DNA of 12,894 bases from Candidatus Heimdallarchaeota archaeon AB_125 (GTDB lineage Archaea > Asgardarchaeota > Heimdallarchaeia > Heimdallarchaeales > Heimdallarchaeaceae): the NCBI GenBank assembly GCA_001940755.1, contig MEHH01000044.1:1-12894 (forward strand), read 5' to 3'. Shown piece after piece: positions 5,937 to 12,894 of the stretch. A model generated the notes under the pieces. That model worked only from the letters and a program-made list of their open reading frames with translations. It searched no databases and was not told the origin of the DNA. Both the position numbers and the translations under genes were made by a program. Position 1 is the first letter of the stretch. Each line of letters begins with the position of its first letter.

Positions 5937-7691
5937 CTATTTCTTCTTAGACCTCCGTTTTCCCTTGTTTTGCTTTATTTGGAGATATTCTGTGACAATC
6001 TTTTTTAAGTCTTTTTTAGTTACTCTGGCATCTTCTAGAATATTTCCATCAAGTAATCTTATATGTCGAAATCCTGGTCGAAGTAAAGTAAGATCATGCG
6101 AGCAAGTAATAATCGTAGCGTTGTTTATCCTAACAGTATCCATGAGTAAGTCCATTATTGACCTTGCTAGTTCTGTATCAAGGTTTGCAGTTGGTTCATC
6201 TGCAAGTATCACGCTTGTTCTTCTAGTTAATGAAGTAGCTAAAGCAGCTCTTTGTTTTTCTCCTTCAGAAAGTTCTCCTGGATATGAATCTAGTTTATGA
6301 TCAATGAAACACTCTTTTGCTATAGATAATCCATAATCTTTGTCATTCTTCTTCTTAGAGAAAATATTCGGTAAGATGAAGTTATCCTTTATTGGTAAAG
6401 GACTAAAGAGATTGTTATGTTGAGTAATATAGGCTATATTATTCAATCTAAACAAAGATACTTGCTTTTCGTTTGAATCATTAATTGAGAAATTCTGTAC
6501 CTTGATGGATCCTTTATTCGGTTTAATCAAACCAGCTATTAGATTAAGCAAAGTTGTTTTTCCAACTCCTGATGGTCCCGAAATGAAAACAAAATCTCCC
6601 TTATCTATGTTCAAATTAAGATTCGTAATTATTTCTGTAAATCCTGCTCTAGATTGATATCCTTTTGACATATTCTTTATTCTAACGATTGGTTTAGCTT
6701 TCTCTGGAGGGATAAATTCTCTACTAAGAAGTTTTTCAACTTCTTCATATGAAATTTGTTCTATTTTATCATCAATATCCTCCATAGGATTGGAAATCAT
6801 TTCATAGACTTTATCTCTAGTTATTTTTTCTGGATTCCAGAACATTCCAACTTTGCGTGACGGATGTGTATCGAATTCAATTATTTCTCCTAATCCCGTA
6901 AGTGATTTAATTTCATCAGGTATGCGAACATAATTTGATGCATCCATATAAGCTTTATTTAGCTCAGAAGCATGTAAGAGGAATTCTAATTCATCTTTAC
7001 CAATATCTTTACCTATCCCTGCAAGCTTACCATCTCTAATTACGAAGCTTTTCTCAAAGACATTTCTATATCTTATATCATGAGTCACAACTAGAATAGT
7101 TTTACCCATTTCTTGATTAATTTGTTTGATGGTTTCTATCATACCTTCAGTATTCATAGAATCAAGTTGACCAGTGGGTTCATCTGCTAACAGAACGCTT
7201 GGATTCTTTGCTAAAGCAACACCCATAGATAATCTCATCGCTTCACCACCAGATAATTTATCTACTGTGTTATGTTCAACATGTTTAAGGTTAAGAATTT
7301 CTAATAATCCGTCCGTTTCTTTTCGAGATTGTTCTTTAGGTAAGAAAAACAACCTCTTTGGAATGAGAAGGTTTTGTCTTACACTGAGATGAGTAAATAG
7401 ATTTTCGCTTGTGAATTGGTTGATGATTCCTAAATGGTTGAATCTATAATCCCTTCGCTCGAATTCATCCAGTTTATTGAAATCCATTCCATTGATTATA
7501 ATATCTCCACTTGTTGGTTGTTCTATACCAGAGAGAATTTTGATTAGGGTTGTTTTTCCAGCACCAGAAGGACCAATGATGGAGACAAGTTCCCCTTCTC
7601 TTACTTTAAAATCTAATCCTCTTAATGCTGCTACTTTCAATTCAGTGTCATGATCCGAGTAAATTTTTATTACATCATTACATGTTATCAT
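5937..7691 (-). CDS. ABC transporter ATPase with two tandem nucleotide-binding domains (MacB/LolD type)
   Basis: Cytosolic ATPase of 584 residues that should power the adjacent permease. NBD1 (about 1-225): Walker A GPSGAGKTT at 40-48, Q-loop Q92, signature LSGGE at 146-150, Walker B VLLADEPT with E171, D-loop LD at 176-177, switch H204. NBD2 (about 335-560): Walker A GPSGVGKTT at 372-380, Q424, signature LSEGE at 474-478, Walker B VILADEPT with E499, D-loop LD at 504-505, H532. Both sites keep the catalytic residues, so two ATPs should be hydrolysed. LolD and MacB proteins normally have one NBD and dimerise; here one chain provides the pair. A charged linker of about 110 residues (225-333) joins the two and resembles nothing I recognise. 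The C-terminus is lysine-rich (KGKRRSKKK). ATG 7691 has GGAGTGAT six bases upstream, which overlaps the permease stop codon. What is transported is not shown by the sequence. Confidence 0.95.
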   Translation of the reverse strand: MITCNDVIKIYSDHDTELKVAALRGLDFKVREGELVSIIGPSGAGKTTLIKILSGIEQPTSGDIIINGMDFNKLDEFERRDYRFNHLGIINQFTSENLFTHLSVRQNLLIPKRLFFLPKEQSRKETDGLLEILNLKHVEHNTVDKLSGGEAMRLSMGVALAKNPSVLLADEPTGQLDSMNTEGMIETIKQINQEMGKTILVVTHDIRYRNVFEKSFVIRDGKLAGIGKDIGKDELEFLLHASELNKAYMDASNYVRIPDEIKSLTGLGEIIEFDTHPSRKVGMFWNPEKITRDKVYEMISNPMEDIDDKIEQISYEEVEKLLSREFIPPEKAKPIVRIKNMSKGYQSRAGFTEIITNLNLNIDKGDFVFISGPSGVGKTTLLNLIAGLIKPNKGSIKVQNFSINDSNEKQVSLFRLNNIAYITQHNNLFSPLPIKDNFILPNIFSKKKNDKDYGLSIAKECFIDHKLDSYPGELSEGEKQRAALATSLTRRTSVILADEPTANLDTELARSIMDLLMDTVRINNATIITCSHDLTLLRPGFRHIRLLDGNILEDARVTKKDLKKIVTEYLQIKQNKGKRRSKKK

Positions 7692-7697
7692 TTTTTT

Positions 7698-7705
7698 ATC
7701 ACTCC
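7698..7705 (-). promoter_or_regulatory. Shine-Dalgarno site overlapping the permease stop codon
   Basis: The minus strand reads GGAGTGAT, then AAAAAA, then the ATG of the ATPase gene. The TGA inside it (7701-7699) is the permease stop codon. A ribosome ending permease synthesis therefore sits on the start site of the next gene, which points to one mRNA and coupled translation. The site also fixes the ATPase start. Confidence 0.75.
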
Positions 7706-10700
7706 AAATTTTTAGGTCTATATTTTGCGAAATTCCTGCTCATCGACAAGATAAATATTGAATAGAAAAGTAACGGAATTCCTAGAAAAATCACTAATCC
7801 TACATGATAAGGTATAATCGTTGCAAATGGTAAACTATCAGTATAAGGTGGGTTAATGAATATCCAACTAAACAAACTAAGTAGTCCATATCCTCCACCT
7901 GCTCCAAGTGCTAAACCTGGTAATATACACGCTATAAATAGCTCCAATGCAGACAGAAAGATAATTCTGTTAGTTGGAATACCTATTTTCTTCAAAATGT
8001 CATGTTTAACTATTCTTCGCTGTAGAATTTTCAATGGGTTGCTCAATGAAGTAAATACAACAGCAGCTATGCATATTAGAATACCAAACACGAATTCAGC
8101 TACTAGTACAGAGTAGAAGGGAATCAAAGTAAACAATATCTCATCTGTTATTTCATTTGTTGAAATAACCTCAATCCCTAAATCTGTTTTAAGTTTGGTC
8201 GTTATATCCTCTTGATTCACATCATCTCTAACATTAATTAATAATCTCTCAAATGCCTTTGTTGTTACATCAATCAAATCAGCAATTAAATTAAAATTAT
8301 CAAGAGTCATCACTAATGCAAAACCTACTTCTGAATAGAATGGATCTGACAAATCTGCAGGTCCTTCATCATAGACTATAGGAAAATAATCAAACGATGA
8401 GATCAAGTCAAATTCTATTATTGTATCATTTATAGGACCTTCTCTGACGAAGGAGTAAACATCCTCTCCACCTGCTAGATATTCTTTAAATGATTCTGAT
8501 ACCAACATGGATTGAGAGTCATTCAACTGCCCTACATTTGTATCCCAATTTTCGAAAATATTTTTCTTTGGCTTGTATGACGTTGAAAGAAAATCTTCTG
8601 AATCATTTAGAAGATAAATCTCGAAGTAATTCCAATGATAGTTTCCATATATCTGAGATACATTGGTTATAGAACTAATCTCAGGATATTCCAGTATATC
8701 AATTGCTAAAGAAGCATTATATTCATCCCAATTAGTGATATAAATGTCACTTCCGCCATAAAAATAAGCTTCAGTTTGAGATTTTTCTTGAATTAACATT
8801 GGTGAAACTGCAAAAGGTATAACCAAACTGACAAGAATAAGATAAGTTAGGAAAGTATTGTTAAACAGTTTTATATCTGATCTGATTTCAACCAATGAAA
8901 ATGAGAAAAGATTCTTCCTGATTATCCAAGCTGCTTTACTTATTGCTATCATAATAATTTTATGTATTTCACGTAGAAGTAATCCAAATCCTAACAGAGC
9001 TATCATTACTCCAATTCCCATTAGATAGATGAATATTACCAATAAAGCTGATGCTGACATAGGGCCAATATCCCATGCAGTTACTCCAAGCAACCAATAT
9101 GATAAGAAGGTTAGTCCTGCACCAAAGAGTATAGTTAGAATATAATGCATCCGAATGTTTTTCATCAATTGAATGAATTTTTTCGGAGGTTTTTCCACCT
9201 TCTTCTTTGCTGTAGAAATTTTAATAATTCTTGGAACCGATATGATGATTAATAATAGAAAGGTTGATCCCATAGCTGCAGGTAAACTAGCAAGATTTAG
9301 AGAGTATAATGGAGTATCAAAAGTTAGAAACTTGTTTACTTTAAGCAAAGCTGGAAGCACTAACATATTCACCCCAAATCCTAGAAATGTAGCTACTAAT
9401 GATTCGAAGAATTTCATCGATGAATAGATGAAAGTAATCATTCCCGTTGATACACCTTTTGAGCTTAGAATCCTTATTTCTTGCTCAAAACTTGTACTAA
9501 ATATCTCGTTTACCTCGAAAGTTAAAAACAGTGCTAGATAAAGAATTGGGATTGATAAGAAAATAATCAGAAATTGTGTAGTTTGCATGTCAAAGCCTAT
9601 ATTTTGGAAAATATACATTAATTCTCCCAGAACATACCATGAACCGTTATCATCAAATACAAATGGATAAGGAGCATCTTCCATCAATAGTTCTATTTCT
9701 TCAATAAGGAGTGTTAGATCTTTGGGTTCAAATTGACTAAAATCATAAACAAATTGTACTTCTCCTTTAAGGGAGAATTCATATGTTGAAATATTCTCAA
9801 AATTCTCTAAGTAATATGGTGTAAAAGTAATCAATGAAGGATATCGAGAATATAATAAAGACGACAAAGGATCAGATGGAAGATTATGATCTTCACAGAT
9901 AGATACCAGTAAAGATCTTGGTGGATTTGTATAGGTTCCTGTAACAGTTAAATTCATTGTAGGATAATCAACGAAAGTTGCTTCTGATGTTGAGTTCAGT
10001 ACTATTGTATCATTGATTCCAATGCCATAGTACATTGCATCGTACGAAGAGATCATTACTTCGTTGCGGTTATTAGGCAGCTTACCATCTAAGAGTAATT
10101 GTTCAAGAACAGAGCTATAATTTTGTTGAAATCCAAGATAATCTACTGCTGAGTGATTACTGAGGCCCATTGTTATATTGTACGTAATCAACGTTGATTT
10201 GAGAGAATAGTAATAATCTGCAATTATCTTGGAGAAAAGTGATGTTGAGCTTGTAATTTTATTCATAATTGCACTCATAGCCATTTCAGTATAATTTTCG
10301 TTGATATAATTTTGAGCAGCTTCATTAGTTTCAGCTAAATTAAATCTATACTCCAAAGATAGATAGTAATCATGACCAGGATCAGCTGTTTCAACATATT
10401 GAATTATCAATGAGCTCCTTTTCGAATCAAATAATGTTGTGCTTGTTACTATTATAGATGCAAGAATTGTCAATCCTAATAAACTGATTAGTAGTCTTTT
10501 CTTGTTTGCTTTCCATAAGGTGAATATCAGATTGGATGCATTCCTGACAAATAACCAGAAATTGATGAAAATTAGCTTCCATGTTTCTACATTTGGTATT
10601 ATTGGTCTTGTAAGGAATTTTACCATTTTTCTAATAGATCTATTAACACGTTTTCGGAATATGGCATAAGTAATTCCTATTGAGACTATAGGAACCACAA

Positions 10701-12009
10701 TTGCTGCCCAGTACCTAATCCAGAAGTAAGCAAAACTTGAATAATTCTTAAGGTTAAATAAGAGAACAGTCTCAGGGAGATAGATATCTAAATTAGTTGA
10801 TATTTTCAGAGCATATACATATTTATCGATAAAATTGAATCCTTCTAATTCCTTTGATTCTACTTTGGAGAAATAATGAACTATAAAAGATCCATTTTCA
10901 ACAATATGATAATTAAATGAATTATATGGGTAATTTATACTAAAATCGTTTAGGACTATCTCATCTTTTTGCAATGTAACATTATCATCAGTAATTACTG
11001 TCAAGGTTTTCTTTATGTTATCATAATCTCTATTTCTAGGAACCATATCATAGAGGATATAATCATATTCAGAATAAACAATGTACGTCTTATTTTCATA
11101 TAAGAAAGCATCATAATTTCCCCAATAATAATCGTCAAGATAGATGTAATGAAATGAGCTTTCATTAATTGTTTCATTCACTCCAAAACTAAGCGTTGAA
11201 AGTTTATTATCATCTTTAATAATAAGATAGAATTGATTATTTTCTTTTGCGAAAATTTGAGGATTATACCATTCATCAGCTAGTTTCAGTACTGAAGAGT
11301 TATAATAACCCACATCTGTTATTCCAACAAGAATCATATATGAATGATAGTCTGAAGTATTAAAGCTGTAACTTTCATAAAAAGCAAAAATCTGATCATC
11401 TACAAGAAGAATTTCTCTAAGTTCATAGACCATGTATGGGAGAGTATGATAGGTAGTAATCTCAGTTTCGTTCTCGAATTTTCTTATGTGTGTAATTTGC
11501 GTTTCTGAATCATAAGTAGAATCTGTTATGATTACATGATAGCTTATATTATCCATAAAAACGTACAAACCATAATAGTAATCATGTGTAAAATATAATG
11601 TAGAACTATCTGATATTCCTTCTTTCCAAGAATATACCCTTACAACACTATTGTATATCTGTCCTCTGAAGTTATAGATTAGATAAACTGTTCCATTTAA
11701 CTCTCTCGCTTCAAATATCTCCATTGAATAATAATCTCTATCAATTTCAAGTATTGTATCTTCAAAAATATGGAATATAACAAATGACCCATTATCAAAA
11801 TTGAGTTGGATGAATAAATGGGAACGATTATTGCTATCGAGAAATGTTTCTGTTACTATGAAAATTACATTTTTAGAATCTTTGAAGAATATCATATCCT
11901 TATTTGATACTGAATTTGCATTCACATTAGACTGTTGACCTGATAAATTGGCTATCATCAAAATTACGACAACAGAAAACACTACTCCCTTAGAGATTCT
12001 TCTTTTCAT
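7699..12009 (-). CDS. Giant ABC permease: exported seven-repeat domain fused to two FtsX/MacB-like halves
   Basis: Membrane component of about 1,436 residues for the ATPase just downstream. Positions below count from a possible TTG start at 12015; ATG 12009 is preferred because GGTGA at 12023-12019 then has a nine-base instead of three-base spacing. Signal peptide about 1-34. Residues 40-410 are exported, aromatic-rich and contain seven repeats (see the repeat entry). A membrane helix at 432-452 brings the chain inside. The transporter follows: TM 506-527, ectodomain 528-811, TMs near 812-833, 866-890 and 908-930, then TMs 957-978 and 986-1014, TM 1053-1074, ectodomain 1075-1297, and TMs 1298-1322, 1350-1378, 1400-1424. 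EIRILSSKG (846-854) and ILKKIGI (1340-1346) match the cytosolic coupling-helix position of FtsX domains. Many NxS/T sequons occur in all three exported parts. The family (type VII ABC) works by mechanical transmission across one membrane; lipid, lipoprotein or peptide handling are all possible. Confidence 0.9.
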   Translation of the reverse strand: MKRRISKGVVFSVVVILMIANLSGQQSNVNANSVSNKDMIFFKDSKNVIFIVTETFLDSNNRSHLFIQLNFDNGSFVIFHIFEDTILEIDRDYYSMEIFEARELNGTVYLIYNFRGQIYNSVVRVYSWKEGISDSSTLYFTHDYYYGLYVFMDNISYHVIITDSTYDSETQITHIRKFENETEITTYHTLPYMVYELREILLVDDQIFAFYESYSFNTSDYHSYMILVGITDVGYYNSSVLKLADEWYNPQIFAKENNQFYLIIKDDNKLSTLSFGVNETINESSFHYIYLDDYYWGNYDAFLYENKTYIVYSEYDYILYDMVPRNRDYDNIKKTLTVITDDNVTLQKDEIVLNDFSINYPYNSFNYHIVENGSFIVHYFSKVESKELEGFNFIDKYVYALKISTNLDIYLPETVLLFNLKNYSSFAYFWIRYWAAIVVPIVSIGITYAIFRKRVNRSIRKMVKFLTRPIIPNVETWKLIFINFWLFVRNASNLIFTLWKANKKRLLISLLGLTILASIIVTSTTLFDSKRSSLIIQYVETADPGHDYYLSLEYRFNLAETNEAAQNYINENYTEMAMSAIMNKITSSTSLFSKIIADYYYSLKSTLITYNITMGLSNHSAVDYLGFQQNYSSVLEQLLLDGKLPNNRNEVMISSYDAMYYGIGINDTIVLNSTSEATFVDYPTMNLTVTGTYTNPPRSLLVSICEDHNLPSDPLSSLLYSRYPSLITFTPYYLENFENISTYEFSLKGEVQFVYDFSQFEPKDLTLLIEEIELLMEDAPYPFVFDDNGSWYVLGELMYIFQNIGFDMQTTQFLIIFLSIPILYLALFLTFEVNEIFSTSFEQEIRILSSKGVSTGMITFIYSSMKFFESLVATFLGFGVNMLVLPALLKVNKFLTFDTPLYSLNLASLPAAMGSTFLLLIIISVPRIIKISTAKKKVEKPPKKFIQLMKNIRMHYILTILFGAGLTFLSYWLLGVTAWDIGPMSASALLVIFIYLMGIGVMIALLGFGLLLREIHKIIMIAISKAAWIIRKNLFSFSLVEIRSDIKLFNNTFLTYLILVSLVIPFAVSPMLIQEKSQTEAYFYGGSDIYITNWDEYNASLAIDILEYPEISSITNVSQIYGNYHWNYFEIYLLNDSEDFLSTSYKPKKNIFENWDTNVGQLNDSQSMLVSESFKEYLAGGEDVYSFVREGPINDTIIEFDLISSFDYFPIVYDEGPADLSDPFYSEVGFALVMTLDNFNLIADLIDVTTKAFERLLINVRDDVNQEDITTKLKTDLGIEVISTNEITDEILFTLIPFYSVLVAEFVFGILICIAAVVFTSLSNPLKILQRRIVKHDILKKIGIPTNRIIFLSALELFIACILPGLALGAGGGYGLLSLFSWIFINPPYTDSLPFATIIPYHVGLVIFLGIPLLFYSIFILSMSRNFAKYRPKNLE
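10786..11880 (-). repeat. Seven internal repeats in the permease N-terminal exported domain (propeller-like)
   Basis: Seven short motifs of the form acidic/Asn turn followed by an alternating hydrophobic-aromatic strand recur in the protein: SKNVIFIVTETF (47), ELNGTVYLIYNF (105), MDNISYHVIITDS (154), LVDDQIFAFYES (204), KENNQFYLIIKDD (257), YENKTYIVYSEY (306), VENGSFIVHYFS (372), counted from TTG 12015. Spacings are 58, 49, 50, 53, 49 and 66 residues, typical of beta-propeller blades of 45-60 residues. Seven blades followed by a membrane helix suggest a ligand-sensing or docking head, though the fold is inferred from pattern only. Confidence 0.55.
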
Positions 12010-12018
12010 GACCAAAGT

Positions 12019-12025
12019 TCACCTT
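12019..12025 (-). promoter_or_regulatory. Ribosome-binding site of the permease gene
   Basis: AAGGTGA on the minus strand is a standard archaeal Shine-Dalgarno. It lies nine bases before ATG 12009 and only three before TTG 12015, which favours the ATG as the real start. Confidence 0.6.
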
Positions 12026-12030
12026 CTTAC

Positions 12031-12062
12031 GATATAAATTTAATCTAATAAAGCTTTAATCT
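12031..12062 (-). promoter_or_regulatory. Probable promoter region of the permease-ATPase unit
   Basis: This AT-only stretch between the terminator of the 12121 gene and the permease start holds TATA-like elements on the minus strand: ATTAAAGC (12060-12053) and AATTTATATC (12040-12031). The first would start transcription near 12031, leaving the GGTGA site in a short leader; the second would start it close to the ATG and lose that site. The former is more consistent with the visible ribosome-binding site. Confidence 0.35.
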
Positions 12063-12064
12063 TT

Positions 12065-12095
12065 AAAAAAACTGTTTGTGTATTTTTCAACACAA
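12065..12095 (-). terminator. Hairpin plus T7 terminator after the 12121 gene
   Basis: On the minus strand TTGTGT (12095-12090) pairs with ACACAA (12081-12076) around an eight-base loop, followed after ACAG by seven T (12071-12065). It lies about 25 bases past the stop codon of the small membrane protein, so that gene is probably not in one operon with the permease. Confidence 0.6.
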
Positions 12096-12120
12096 TCATT
12101 CTAATCATTAGTAGATGCAC

Positions 12121-12729
12121 TCAACCAAACACATGATTAAACGAAAATTGATCCAAGTAGAATACTCCATAATATGTAACTAGAGCAAATATGACACCAA
12201 GTAGAACTGCAATTGTGATAGTTATATAATCATTGAAGTCGATGGGTAGTTTTATTTTTCTGACTGTAAAATACAGAGTTAACATAAATATTCCAACTAC
12301 GACAAAATACACAATTGTTAGAATTAGAAATATCGAAGAATTTTCTGCTTTTTCTGCTGCAATATTTGGTAAAATTTTTACTGCATTAATGATGAGTGAT
12401 ATAGTTATCCCTAATTGAATTGAAGTCAAACTGATATAATCTCTATTCGACTTTTTCTTAAGAGTATAGAGCCACAGATGATTAAAACCATATGAAAAGA
12501 GAATTACGAAAAATCCTGCGGAAACTATGAATACCATTGTTTGTAGTATAGAGTGCCATACTGTATAATAATCTATGAAAAAAGCTCCAACAAATGTTGC
12601 AGGTCCAAGAATCAAGCTAGCCACGATTATGTAAGGATTTTTGATCCATGATTTATTCAGCTTCTTAATTTCTTCACTGACTACATCCTCTTCTTCAGCT
12701 TGAATTGCTTTCTCAGGTTCTTCACTCAT
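12121..12729 (-). CDS. Five-helix integral membrane protein, function unknown
   Basis: A 202-residue protein of a family I do not recognise. The first 30 residues are cytosolic and acidic (EEPEKAIQAEEEDVVSEE), followed by five hydrophobic helices at about 33-53, 62-83, 101-121, 131-153 and 167-189. Positive residues (KKKSNR at 91-96 and RKIK at 157-160) mark cytosolic loops between helices 2-3 and 4-5, so the N-terminus should be inside and the C-terminus outside. No catalytic or cofactor motif is visible. The start ATG at 12729 has no clear Shine-Dalgarno; a TATA-like box about 28 bases upstream suits a near-leaderless mRNA. It precedes the permease on the same strand but is closed by its own hairpin terminator, so a functional link to the transporter is only suggested by position. 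Confidence 0.8.
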   Translation of the reverse strand: MSEEPEKAIQAEEEDVVSEEIKKLNKSWIKNPYIIVASLILGPATFVGAFFIDYYTVWHSILQTMVFIVSAGFFVILFSYGFNHLWLYTLKKKSNRDYISLTSIQLGITISLIINAVKILPNIAAEKAENSSIFLILTIVYFVVVGIFMLTLYFTVRKIKLPIDFNDYITITIAVLLGVIFALVTYYGVFYLDQFSFNHVFG

Positions 12730-12750
12730 TACTCAAAAAGGTAATAGAGA

Positions 12751-12767
12751 CGATAATAAATCTATCG
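12751..12767 (-). promoter_or_regulatory. TATA-like box within a small inverted repeat, promoter of the 12121 gene
   Basis: The minus strand reads CGATA, then GATTTAT, then TATCG: the arms 12751-12755 and 12763-12767 are inverted copies and the centre is a TATA-like GATTTATTATC. Its centre lies about 28 bases upstream of ATG 12729, which predicts a transcript starting almost at the ATG. Because a plus-strand gene may begin just to the right, the site may also take part in divergent control. Confidence 0.4.
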
Positions 12768-12806
12768 AAGAAACCAGAAACACTCGATGTTGATTTACAG
12801 AAATCA

Positions 12807-12894
12807 ATGGTAGTTCCTGCAGGAATGGCTGCAGCAATGCCAGACCAAAGCGGATCTCAAAGAATGAAGATGAGTTCAATGCCTGGTGGTATGC
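12807..12894 (+). CDS. Possible start of a plus-strand gene, methionine-rich N-terminus (cut by window edge)
   Basis: The plus frame is open from well upstream of 12741 to the window end. The first ATG is 12807; others in frame are at 12825, 12837, 12864, 12870, 12879 and 12891, and the real start could be any of the first several. From 12807 the visible peptide has seven Met in 29 residues and ends MKMSSMPGGM. G+C over 12811-12894 is 41 of 84 bases, far above the surrounding genes, as expected for a highly expressed or conserved protein. No clear Shine-Dalgarno precedes any of the starts. MPGGM-like ends are common at the termini of group II chaperonins (thermosomes), so that is one guess, but the fragment is too short to identify. 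A minus-strand frame is also open here, which lowers confidence. Confidence 0.35.
   Translation, partial: MVVPAGMAAAMPDQSGSQRMKMSSMPGGM

Noticed and set aside
5905..6300. Plus-strand open frame of 131 codons
   Set aside because: It lies antisense across the C-terminal part of the ATPase NBD2, whose Walker B, signature and switch motifs are intact; the frame is a shadow.
7856..10669. Several plus-strand frames of 60-86 codons
   Set aside because: All are antisense to the permease, whose membrane helices and FtsX features run without interruption through this region.
12233..12418. Plus-strand frame of 61 codons
   Set aside because: It is antisense to the five-helix membrane protein and has no ribosome-binding site or recognisable feature.
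12738..12894. Minus-strand open frame ending at a TGA just upstream of the 12121 gene
   Set aside because: Its composition (many Leu, Ser, Phe) looks like the antisense of a coding strand, while the plus frame has more natural residues and codon use. It is not fully excluded because only about 150 bases are visible.
1..12894. tRNA, rRNA, CRISPR array, insertion sequence or phage signals
   Set aside because: No cloverleaf-like or rRNA-like stretch, no regularly spaced repeat array, no transposase or integrase motif and no terminal inverted repeats were found on reading; gaps between genes are too short to hold them.

Overview
The window is AT-rich, densely packed DNA that reads as archaeal. 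The evidence is Shine-Dalgarno-like GGTGA and GGAGTGAT sites, TATA-like boxes about 26 bases ahead of some starts with little or no leader, candidate TTG/GTG starts, and exported proteins full of N-glycosylation sequons with C-terminal membrane anchors. A large AT-rich archaeon, possibly an Asgard lineage, fits best. No marker gene in the window proves this, so the assignment is an inference.

Layout: positions 1-718 (minus) hold the N-terminal part of a UDP-glucose 6-dehydrogenase-type enzyme that runs off the left edge. It is divergent from an HD-domain phosphohydrolase of the SAMHD1/COG1078 type (829-2139, plus). Everything from 2164 to 12729 is on the minus strand. In transcription order these are: a five-helix membrane protein of unknown function (12729-12121); a giant ABC permease with an exported repeat domain fused in front of two FtsX/MacB-like halves (12009-7699); its tandem two-NBD ATPase (7691-5937); an exported, C-terminally anchored protein (5847-4993); and a 914-917-residue exported protein with one C-terminal membrane helix and a cytosolic zinc ribbon (4908-2164). 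The last 88-160 bases on the right hold what looks like the start of a plus-strand gene that is methionine-rich and much richer in GC.

How the genes may work together: the permease and ATPase are a tight two-gene unit. The permease stop codon lies inside the ribosome-binding site of the ATPase gene, and together they supply two FtsX cores and two NBDs, which is a full MacB/LolCDE-type (type VII ABC) machine. The two exported anchored proteins follow on the same strand, but each has its own promoter or terminator signals, so they are neighbours and not clearly the same operon. A role of the exporter in handling or sensing surface material is inference. The left-edge sugar-nucleotide dehydrogenase would fit surface glycan synthesis but is transcribed separately.

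The most unusual items are the propeller-like seven-repeat ectodomain fused to the permease, a surface protein with an internal zinc ribbon, a hairpin covering the ribosome-binding site of the 5847 gene, a short sequence shared by the permease and the neighbouring exported protein, and a tandem 9-base repeat in the 719-828 divergent promoter. No RNA gene, CRISPR array, insertion sequence or phage gene was seen.
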